Assembly: GCA_019424905.1 (NCBI GenBank)
Contig: JAHYYP010000011.1
Span: 1 to 56,306, forward strand
DNA length: 56,306 nt
From: Collinsella sp.
GTDB taxonomy: Bacteria; Actinomycetota; Coriobacteriia; Coriobacteriales; Coriobacteriaceae
Direction: 5' to 3'
A program made the translations under genes and the position numbers. Shown piece by piece: positions 49,311-56,306 of the stretch (position 1 is its first letter; each line of letters starts with the position of its first letter). The notes under the pieces are model-generated. The model saw nothing but the letters and a program-made list of their open reading frames with translations, made no database searches and was not told the DNA's origin.

Positions 49311-51170
49311 ATGAATCCGTACACTTCCTCCGGTTCGGTCGCCACGATGACGGCCAACGTGTCCGGTAACGATAACCTCAACGACCTGGGCGACGGTCCG
49401 CGCCAGCCCGGCGACCCTGAGCGCTATCCCGTGGGCGCGGTGACCCGCCGCCTGCTGGGCTATGTTCGCCCGCACCGCGTCTCGTTTACGGCGTCGTTTG
49501 TGAGCGCCGCCATCTCGGTGATCTTGCAGCTCTACACGCCCATTCTCATCGGCGAGGGCATCGACCTTATCGTCGCCGCCGGGCAGGTGGGCTTCGACGC
49601 GCTACTGCCGCTTGTCACCAAACTCGCGCTCGTCGTGGTGGGAGCAGCGTCCTTCCAGTGGCTGCAGGGCTACTGCGTCAACCGCCTGTCCTACGAGACG
49701 GTGCGCGACATGCGCGTGGAGGCGAGCGACAAGCTCAGCCGCATGCCGCTCAGCTTTATCGACGGCCATGCCCACGGCGACCTCATGAGCCGTGTGGTCA
49801 ACGATGTCGACCAGGTGGGCGACGGTCTGCTGCAGGGCTTTACCCAGCTTTTCACCGGCGTCATCACCATCGTGGGCACGCTTGCGTTTATGCTTTCCAT
49901 CAACCTGACCATGACGCTCGTGGTGGTGCTCGTCACGCCGCTTTCCATTTTTGCAGCCGGCGCCATCGCCAAGCTCTCCAACAAGAGCTTTACGGCACAG
50001 CAGCGTATTCAAGGGCAGCTCGGTGGTCATATTGAGGAGTACGTAGGCGAGCAGAAGCTTGTCGACGCCTTTGCCTACGGCCCGAACGCCCAAGCGCGCT
50101 TCGCTGCCCTCAATGCCGAGCTCTACACCGCGGGCGAGCGCGCGCAGTTTATGGGTTCGCTCTCCAACCCCGGTACGCGCTTTATTAACAACATCATCTA
50201 TGCCGTGGTCGCTGTGATCGGCTGCGTGGGCGTGATCACGGGCGTGCCCGCGGCGCTTACGGTGGGCGGCGTGCAGATTTTCCTGTCCTATGCTAACCAG
50301 TACACCAAGCCGTTCAACGAGGTCACCAACGTCATTACGCAGATCCAGACCGCGTACGCCTCGGCGCGCCGCATGTTCGCGCTGCTCGATGCACGCGAGC
50401 AGGAGCCCGATGCGCCAGATGCCGTTGAGCTTGCCGCCCCGCAGGGCGAGGTGACCTTTGAACACGTGGACTTTAGCTACGTTCCCGACCGCAAGCTGCT
50501 GCAGGACATCTGCATCGAGGCTAAGCCCGGCATGCGTTTTGCCCTGGTCGGTCCTACGGGCTGTGGCAAGACAACGCTCATCAATTTGCTGCTGCGGTTT
50601 TACGATATCGATGCCGGACGCATCATGGTCGATGGCCGGTCTTCGCGTGATTACACGCGCGCGAGCCTGCGCCGTGCCTTTGGCATGGTGTTGCAGGATA
50701 CGTGGCTGTTCGAGGGCACGGTGGCGGATAATATCGCCTACGGCTGTCCCGACGCCACGCGCGAGCAGGTCATCGAGGCCGCCAAGCGCGCTCATGCGCA
50801 CAAGTTTATCGTGCAGTTGCCAGGCGGCTACGATACGGTCATCGGCGAGGACGGCGGCACGTTTAGCCAGGGTCAAAAACAGCTGCTGTGCATCGCGCGT
50901 GTCATGCTCACCGACCCGGCGATTCTGCTGCTGGACGAGGCAACGTCGAGCATCGATGCGCGTACCGAGCTGCAGGTGCAGGCGGCATTCGACGAGCTCA
51001 TGGCCGGTCGCACAAGCTTTGTCGTGGCGCACCGCCTGAGCACCATCCGCAACGCCGACTGCATTCTGGTGATGCGCGACGGCCAGATTATCGAGCGCGG
51101 CACGCACGACGAGCTGCTAGCGGCAGGCGGCTTCTACGCCGAACTCTACCGCAGCCAGTTTGCCCAGTGA
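49311..51170 (+). CDS. Heterodimeric ABC exporter subunit with canonical catalytic residues (second pair)
   Basis: The 619-residue partner has a 45-residue hydrophilic N-terminus, six membrane helices, and an ATPase domain with Walker A GPTGCGKTT near residue 414. The catalytic Glu (ILLLDEATSSID) and switch His (AHRLST) are intact, while the signature is FSQGQKQ. It therefore supplies the working Walker site and the degenerate signature. AAAGGAGGG lies within the end of the upstream gene. The substrate is unknown. Confidence 0.93.
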   Translation: MNPYTSSGSVATMTANVSGNDNLNDLGDGPRQPGDPERYPVGAVTRRLLGYVRPHRVSFTASFVSAAISVILQLYTPILIGEGIDLIVAAGQVGFDALLPLVTKLALVVVGAASFQWLQGYCVNRLSYETVRDMRVEASDKLSRMPLSFIDGHAHGDLMSRVVNDVDQVGDGLLQGFTQLFTGVITIVGTLAFMLSINLTMTLVVVLVTPLSIFAAGAIAKLSNKSFTAQQRIQGQLGGHIEEYVGEQKLVDAFAYGPNAQARFAALNAELYTAGERAQFMGSLSNPGTRFINNIIYAVVAVIGCVGVITGVPAALTVGGVQIFLSYANQYTKPFNEVTNVITQIQTAYASARRMFALLDAREQEPDAPDAVELAAPQGEVTFEHVDFSYVPDRKLLQDICIEAKPGMRFALVGPTGCGKTTLINLLLRFYDIDAGRIMVDGRSSRDYTRASLRRAFGMVLQDTWLFEGTVADNIAYGCPDATREQVIEAAKRAHAHKFIVQLPGGYDTVIGEDGGTFSQGQKQLLCIARVMLTDPAILLLDEATSSIDARTELQVQAAFDELMAGRTSFVVAHRLSTIRNADCILVMRDGQIIERGTHDELLAAGGFYAELYRSQFAQ

Positions 51171-51291
51171 GCAAGCCCGTGGGGCAAATTAATCAATCGA
51201 CAGACGGTGGTTTACATCTGTCACGTTAGTACTAAGATAGTCATCTAATAAATTGCATTAGTGGCTTTAGTTTTGGGGGATACGAGGCAAC

Positions 51292-51849
51292 GTGACTATG
51301 ACGTGCTCTTTGGTGGTTAACAGCAAGAGCGGTAATACCAGGATGGTTTCGGGCGCGATCAAGCGCGCTCTGCAGGCTGCGGGTGTTGAGTTTGTCCATG
51401 CCGCGGCGTTGAGCGACGATGCGGATGCAGATCAGGTTGCGCTCGAGGCGCAGGGCGCCTGCGCGGCCGACACGGTGCTCGTCGGTTTTTGGTGCGACAA
51501 GGGCGCGTGCACGCCTTCGGTCGCGGCGTTGCTCTCCGCCTTGCACGGTAAGCGCGTGTTCCTGTTTGGCACCTGCGGCTTTGGGGCCGACCAGAGCTAC
51601 TATCAGCAGATTATCGACTGCGTAACTTCCAATTTGGCTGGGGATGCCGAGCTTGCGGGCTGGGCGATGTGCCAGGGCAAGATGGGTCCCGCCGTCAAGC
51701 AGCGCTACGAGGCCATGCTCGAGCAAGATCCCGAAAACGCTCGCTATAAGATGCTGCTCGACAACTGGGTTGCCGCGAAGGACCATCCCACCAAGGAAGA
51801 TCTGGACAACATGGCTGCAGCCGCCAAGAAGGCCGTGCTGGGGGAGTAG
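51292..51849 (+). CDS. Flavodoxin-like protein
   Basis: The 185-residue protein has a flavodoxin fold signature: a first strand TCSLVVNSKSGNTRMVSGAI with the FMN-phosphate loop SKSGNT, and VGFWCDKGACTPSVAALLSAL...VFLFGTCGFG. It is longer than simple flavodoxins and has a C-terminal helical extension. It resembles the flavodoxin-family proteins found beside flavin reductases in gut Actinobacteria and Firmicutes, but no such partner is here. The start is either the GTG at 51292 or the ATG at 51298; both follow GAGG. Role: probable electron carrier. Confidence 0.82.
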   Translation: MTMTCSLVVNSKSGNTRMVSGAIKRALQAAGVEFVHAAALSDDADADQVALEAQGACAADTVLVGFWCDKGACTPSVAALLSALHGKRVFLFGTCGFGADQSYYQQIIDCVTSNLAGDAELAGWAMCQGKMGPAVKQRYEAMLEQDPENARYKMLLDNWVAAKDHPTKEDLDNMAAAAKKAVLGE

Positions 51850-51891
51850 CTCCCATCGCTGACGGCGGTCGGTCCATCTTTCTAAATGAAA

Positions 51892-52020
51892 CGTCCTCCC
51901 GGGCGTCGGGGCACGAAGTTCCCTGCTCTACAGTCCTGCGCAAGACGAAGGCCACATTAAGTGGCCTTCTTTGCGTGCGGAACTCGCGATGAACTTCGTG
52001 CCCCGCCGTCCGGGAGGACG
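51892..52020. repeat. Long hairpin element, copy B (69-nt core, 30-bp arms)
   Basis: Arms at 51892-51921 (CGTCCTCCCGGGCGTCGGGG...) and 51991-52020 are complementary with two mismatches. The enclosed 69 nt (51922-51990), read on the minus strand, is about 90% identical to the core of copy A at 10622-10690. The core stem differences include a compensatory pair (GGAGG/CCTCC in A, GAAGG/CCTTC in B). The arms share nothing with those of copy A except AAGTT next to the core. Confidence 0.9.
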
Positions 52021-52063
52021 CCTCTTTATTGATGGGAGGCCTGATAGGTCGATGGTTTCGTGC

Positions 52064-52532
52064 CCGGATGCGTCCAAAGTGGGACGGGCTTTCCGGATGG
52101 GCAGGCTTTCGAAAAATGCGTCCCGGAATTTGCCTTTGGAATGGGACGTAGTTTCCCGTTGAGGTGCTTTGCGGAAAGTGCATCCCACTCTGGGCGGTCG
52201 AAGTGGGACACACTTTCCCAAAGGCGCTCCAACGGGAAATTGCGTCCCATTATTCGGTCAAGAAACGGGATGCATTTTCCCAATGAGAGCAAAACCGGAA
52301 AATGCATCCCACAATCAGCCCTCAAAGTGGGACGCCGTTTCCCAATGAGGCTCAAGCGGAAAATGCATCCCGGAATTTGCGCTCAAAGTGGGATGCGGTT
52401 TCCGGTTGAGGGTCTAAGGGGAAAATGCGTCCCAGAATCGACGCTTGAAATGGGATGCAGTTTCCCGATGAGGCGCTCGACGGAAAATACATCCCAGAAA
52501 TGGCCTTTGAGCTGGGATAAGATTTCCGCGGC
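52064..52532. repeat. Tandem array of palindromes with 62-bp period
   Basis: GGGA of each left half-site starts at 52081, 52143, 52205, 52267, 52329, 52390, 52452 and 52514, a period of 62 (once 61) bp. Each unit is a hairpin of about 44 nt: left half GGGAYGCNNTTTCC, a variable loop of about 16 nt, right half GGAAAATGCRTCCC, followed by an 18-nt spacer. Unit 4 (52267-52310) has perfect 14-bp arms. A partial unit precedes the first, and the eighth is truncated. The period is not a multiple of three and reading frames differ from unit to unit, so it is unlikely to be coding. Confidence 0.92.
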
Positions 52533-52545
52533 ATCTCGGATTCTC

Positions 52546-52624
52546 AAAAATGAGACACGCCGTTGGCGAAAATGAGACACGTGATATCGGGCATCGGATG
52601 TATCATTTGCAAAAATGAGTCCAC
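52546..52624 (+). repeat. Direct repeats upstream of the secreted-protein gene
   Basis: AAAAATGAGACAC occurs at 52546, as GAAAATGAGACAC at 52568, and in part at 52611 (AAAAATGAGTCCAC). A possible -10 box TATCAT lies at 52601-52606. These may be regulatory sites for the gene at 52651. Confidence 0.5.
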
Positions 52625-52650
52625 TCCACTCGAATAAAGCGAGGTCCCTC

Positions 52651-55600
52651 ATGTACGTTCCACACCCCCGTATCCGTAGGCTGTCGAAAATCCCGCTTGT
52701 TGGGACGGCGGCGCTTGCTGCGTTGATCGCCACGAGCGTCGCCTGCTTCACGGCCACGCCCCAGGTTGCCCAGGCGGCAGACGCGCCCGCAATCACCGAT
52801 ATGACCGAGCAGGATTATCAAGCCCTGGGTCTGGGCACGAGCGAGGACATTCCGGCCGATACCGTTGGCCCCTATTCCACTGATACCCCCACGACGTTTG
52901 CCACGCGCAGCGAGGTCTATATGGCAGCTAACGGTAGCCATGGCAATCGCTACACTCTGCGCGACAAGCTCGAGAACGTCGAGCGCGGTGACATTGGCGG
53001 CAGCAGCAAACTCACCGATGGCTATGGAAGTGTGTGGGGCGCCGCAAAGTTCTGGCAAAACGTCAACAACTTCGATACGAACAGCGATCTCCACAAGCAT
53101 AGCGACTACGGTGGCGGCACCTGGTCGTACCTAAGCAACAATGAGTCCTCAACAGTACTCGCCAACGACAACAACGGTTTCTCGGGCATTCACGCCACGA
53201 GTGTTGAGTTCTGCAGCGACGCCAGCACGGGCAAAAAGAGCCGCGTTGCCGAGCTCCGTGCCTACGGCGACAGTTCCTCCACGACGATTGACGGCAAGTC
53301 ATACGCCGGAAAGGTTGAGCTGGTCCTCTACTCGTTTAGCAACGGGCGTACGCGCACTCTCGACACACACCTGCCGGTGACGGTCAACACTAATATGATG
53401 TACGAAGGCCGTTTTAAGTACCTGGATGCCGGTTACCTGCAAGAGCACGACGCCGTCTTTGATGTCGAGGCGGGCGATGTCGATGGCGACGGCGTCGACG
53501 AGCTTTTTGTCTACGCGGGCTGCTATGTCGACGAGAACGGCGTGCGCAAGGCTGTAGTCGACATGTATGACTTGGAGGGCGGCAACTGGAAGCAAAGCGT
53601 CGTCAAGATCGATGCCGGTAACGCCGCGGACTACACCACGCACAACAAGGGCGGGAACGACTCCTGGACGCAGCTTCAGTCAGCTCCTGTCGTTTCGCTA
53701 GCGGCCGGCGACCTCGATCGCGATTTTTGCGATGACCTCGCCATCGTGGTCTCGGCACCCTACGGCAAGAAGAATATTGATAAGTCGACGCATTGCGAGC
53801 TGTTTTCGTGGGATGCATCCAAGGGTGCGCTCGTCCATGTCGATGCTCTGGGCGACGCGGGCGCAATCTCCCTCTCCGCGAACGGCAAGACCATGGTCGC
53901 TGCGAATGCGACGTTCGGCACGTTTGCCGCCTACGATGAAGAAGGAAAGAAGACGGGTGAAACCGTCACGGGCCTTATTCTTGCGGGCTATGACTGGCAA
54001 CGCAGCGCTTTTGATTACGGCGCTTCTGACGGCAGCAAGGGGCTGTACGGCGCGCTGTACCGCTACGCGTATTTTGACTCGGAGTCTGGCGAGTTCAAGC
54101 TTTCCGATTGCAAGGAATACAGAGACGGGCTCCTCGCCTCCTATGGGCTGATGCATGTGCCCAACAGCGCATGGAAGGATAGCGCTCAGGATAAGCGCTA
54201 TCCGTGCACCTTGGCGCCTATTGCCCTTGCCACTGCCAACCTTGACGGCCTGTCCGAGCAGCTGGCGGTCGACGAGGTGCTCGTGGGCGGCGATGTGTTC
54301 CGCGACTTTGCCTGCAACACGGCACAGAGCGGGGCTCAGGGCTTGGGGTCCATGGTCGGAACCATGAGCATGAGCGGTCAGCAATACAACAGCAGCAACA
54401 AGCATGACCACAAGGGTATAGAGCAGGTGTGGATCAGCGACGTCAAGGCGGGCAGCGTCTCGGGTTCGGACCGCTATAACGAGAGCTTTATCGCCGTGGT
54501 GGGCAAGCACCGCGACGAGGACCTGCGCAAGAACGATGACTACTATTGGATGACCGCCTCGCATTTTTCGCTCGACGAGAACGGAAAGGTGCGCCGCGGC
54601 GAGGAGCAGGTGATTAGCGAGAGCAACCGTCGCGGCACTACCTACGGCACATTTATCTCGCTCGCGCTGCCCGATGTCGACAACGACAGCGTCAAGATCA
54701 CGTACAAGGACCGCTACAAGGTCTATACCAACCCGCGCGTGCTTGCCGTGCTGCAGGATGCGCCCTATGTTGAGGATCTGGAGCAGGCATACGGCTATCT
54801 GGTGTTGGGCGGCACGTCATACGGAGAGGAAAAGGGCACGGGGACATCCCAGGGCTATACCATTGGCGCCGAGTTGGGCGTTGCCGTCGAGGTGCAGACC
54901 GGTCCGCCCCTGGTCGCGATGAATGCTTCAGTCGATTTTGCCGCCGAGGGATGCTATGACTACCGGAGCGAGCGCACGGTCAGCGCAAGCGTAAGCTATG
55001 AGTCGCATGCCGGCGAGGGTGACAAGGCCGTGCTCTACACGATTCCGATGGTCTATTACGAGTATGAGATCGAAAATGAGGAAACTGGTGGCAAGGGCGT
55101 GATGGCGGCGCCCGTGTCGCTCGGCGCGCAGACCTCGGTCGTTAATGTCGAGGCCTATGACCGCATTGCCAAACAGCACAATATGACGCCGCTCAGCTAC
55201 TTTTTGACCAACCGGTCGGGAGAACCCGGAACCTATCAAACGACGCTCAACGGCGAGACTCCCGTTGGGGATTCCTTTGGCCTGGGCAAGCCTGGCGTAA
55301 CGCGCGCCTACACGCACGATGGGTTTAACGGCGCCGCCGCGCAGTCGGGGGCGAGCATTGAGCAGACCATCGAAGTCGAGGAGGGCAAGGAGCAGGAGCT
55401 CGAGCTCGGCTTGACGCTGAACGGCAGCGTTGTCATGGGCGCGAAGCTCGCAAAGCACGAGTTGTTTGGCGGCCTGTGCTTTGGTGCCAACGCCGGCTTT
55501 ACTACGGGTAACTCCTCGAGTGAATCGACCGAATACGGCGGCACCGTCGACAACCTGCCCGAGGCCGCGCAGGGCAAGTACGGTTTTGTGTGGCGTCTGG

Positions 55601-56306
55601 GCGTCAACGCGGTGGATGTCGACAAGTTCGAGGCAGACTCGGGCGACAAGCTCGGCACCAAGGACACCGACCAGTTCTGGATCGTGGGCTATGACGTTAA
55701 GGACGTCGAGATGCCCGACGCGCCGGCCGTGACGGGCTTTACGGCAAACGCCGTCGATTCGACCAGCGTTACGTTTAGCTGGGACGATGTACTCGCAAAC
55801 AAGAGTGGCTTTAGCTACGGCGTGGGCATGCTGCAGAGCAATGCGGCGGATGCGGTCGTCAATAGCTGGAAGATTGCCGACAACACGCAGACCTCGCTCA
55901 AGTGGGATGGGCTGCAGCCCAATACGGAGTATCGATTCGCCATCGCCGCCGTTAAGAACGGATCCACGACCGAAACAGGTATTCGCTCGGCAATCATCAC
56001 GGTCAAGACCATGCCCGATGGCATGACGATGACCGTGAGCGGACCTGCGGCGGATGCTGCGGAGGGGTCGGATCTTGGATACGACTCTTCGGTTGAGCGC
56101 GCGGCGGGAAGCCACCTGACGCTCTCGGCGATTGGCCATGTGAAGCAACTCGGTGCCGACGATAGCGAAACAGGGCTGGCACCGACCTATATGTGGTACC
56201 GCAAGGGCCGCGGCGAGACAGAGTTTAAGCTCGTGGGTGCCGATGGCAACCTCGCGGCTGGAACGGCCTCAAAGCTCGAGATTGACCTGACCGCAGACGA
56301 TTTTTT
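52651..56306 (+). CDS. Very large secreted protein with FG-GAP-like and fibronectin type III regions (partial, runs off window)
   Basis: The frame stays open from the ATG at 52651 (GAGGT site) to the window end: 1,218 codons without a stop. Residues 1 to about 45 form a signal peptide (basic start, hydrophobic core, cleavage near AQAADA). Two calcium-loop repeats of the FG-GAP/VCBS type are seen (DVDGDGVDELF at about 276, DLDRDFCDDLAIV at about 354). The middle, about 380-1010, matches no family I recognise; it includes Gly/Ser-rich beta-like segments such as GAELGVAVEVQTG. A fibronectin type III-like domain follows at about 1020-1122 (PAVTGFTANAVDSTSVTFSW...YRFAIAAVKNGS). It is probably a surface or extracellular binding protein; the C-terminal anchor, if any, is outside. 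Confidence 0.88.
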   Translation, partial: MYVPHPRIRRLSKIPLVGTAALAALIATSVACFTATPQVAQAADAPAITDMTEQDYQALGLGTSEDIPADTVGPYSTDTPTTFATRSEVYMAANGSHGNRYTLRDKLENVERGDIGGSSKLTDGYGSVWGAAKFWQNVNNFDTNSDLHKHSDYGGGTWSYLSNNESSTVLANDNNGFSGIHATSVEFCSDASTGKKSRVAELRAYGDSSSTTIDGKSYAGKVELVLYSFSNGRTRTLDTHLPVTVNTNMMYEGRFKYLDAGYLQEHDAVFDVEAGDVDGDGVDELFVYAGCYVDENGVRKAVVDMYDLEGGNWKQSVVKIDAGNAADYTTHNKGGNDSWTQLQSAPVVSLAAGDLDRDFCDDLAIVVSAPYGKKNIDKSTHCELFSWDASKGALVHVDALGDAGAISLSANGKTMVAANATFGTFAAYDEEGKKTGETVTGLILAGYDWQRSAFDYGASDGSKGLYGALYRYAYFDSESGEFKLSDCKEYRDGLLASYGLMHVPNSAWKDSAQDKRYPCTLAPIALATANLDGLSEQLAVDEVLVGGDVFRDFACNTAQSGAQGLGSMVGTMSMSGQQYNSSNKHDHKGIEQVWISDVKAGSVSGSDRYNESFIAVVGKHRDEDLRKNDDYYWMTASHFSLDENGKVRRGEEQVISESNRRGTTYGTFISLALPDVDNDSVKITYKDRYKVYTNPRVLAVLQDAPYVEDLEQAYGYLVLGGTSYGEEKGTGTSQGYTIGAELGVAVEVQTGPPLVAMNASVDFAAEGCYDYRSERTVSASVSYESHAGEGDKAVLYTIPMVYYEYEIENEETGGKGVMAAPVSLGAQTSVVNVEAYDRIAKQHNMTPLSYFLTNRSGEPGTYQTTLNGETPVGDSFGLGKPGVTRAYTHDGFNGAAAQSGASIEQTIEVEEGKEQELELGLTLNGSVVMGAKLAKHELFGGLCFGANAGFTTGNSSSESTEYGGTVDNLPEAAQGKYGFVWRLGVNAVDVDKFEADSGDKLGTKDTDQFWIVGYDVKDVEMPDAPAVTGFTANAVDSTSVTFSWDDVLANKSGFSYGVGMLQSNAADAVVNSWKIADNTQTSLKWDGLQPNTEYRFAIAAVKNGSTTETGIRSAIITVKTMPDGMTMTVSGPAADAAEGSDLGYDSSVERAAGSHLTLSAIGHVKQLGADDSETGLAPTYMWYRKGRGETEFKLVGADGNLAAGTASKLEIDLTADDF

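Noticed and set aside
52064..52532. CRISPR array
   Set aside because: Repeats are internally variable palindromes, the constant part is split in two, spacers are only 18 nt, and no cas gene is present.
52060..52575. A 171-codon plus-strand frame and several minus-strand frames over the 62-bp array
   Set aside because: The period is not a multiple of three, so the same DNA is read in different frames from unit to unit. The frames have no good ribosome-binding site, and long open frames on both strands are expected in such repeats.

Overview
The window reads as chromosomal DNA of a high-GC Gram-positive gut actinobacterium of class Coriobacteriia. Collinsella is the genus I would guess from gene content, codon use and the many short palindromic repeats, but no 16S or other phylogenetic marker is here to prove it. 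Genes sit on both strands in short operons with clear Shine-Dalgarno sites and strong intrinsic terminators. I see no phage, insertion sequence, CRISPR array or replication origin.

Region 1 (1-16.6 kb) is mostly housekeeping: a tail-anchored hypothetical protein, an Hsp20 chaperone, an MBL hydrolase divergent from tilS-hpt-ftsH, an aminotransferase, a PHP phosphoesterase, an RlmD-like rRNA methyltransferase, an amino-acid ABC importer (binding protein, permease, ATPase), an EF-G-like GTPase with altered G motifs and a membrane-anchored NucA-type nuclease.

Region 2 (16.7-24.1 kb) is a sugar-catabolic island. A LacI regulator is divergent from a fructose-family PTS EIIBC, a GatZ/KbaZ-family protein, an FSA-type transaldolase, a split transketolase and the EIIA. 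The three longest gaps in this operon each hold a strong hairpin, one of which could form a pseudoknot or a switch.

Region 3 (24.1-24.9 kb) is an 800-bp gene-free stretch between convergent genes. It holds ten TTAGAGAGA boxes at mostly helical spacing, the tail of a decayed winged-helix gene and two copies of a 45-bp repeat.

Region 4 (24.9-46.6 kb) carries larE, a HAD phosphatase, a second LacI regulator, glmS, a GntR regulator, a YeiH-type transporter, a degenerate AAA+/Fis regulator, a nitroreductase, MarR plus a heterodimeric ABC exporter, cysE, a DedA protein, ilvE, lemA, a TetR regulator, tRNA-Ser and a fused tRNA adenosine deaminase/glycerate kinase.

Region 5 (46.6-56.3 kb) has a cluster of long palindromes around the SRP RNA gene, a second heterodimeric ABC exporter, a flavodoxin-like protein, a second copy of a conserved-core/variable-arm hairpin element, a tandem array of palindromes with a 62-bp period, and the first 1,218 codons of a very large secreted protein that runs off the window.

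The most unusual signals are non-coding: the 62-bp palindrome array (52.06-52.53 kb), the hairpin element with a shared 69-nt core and unrelated but self-complementary arms (10.6 and 51.9 kb), and the TTAGAGAGA array (24.3-24.5 kb).
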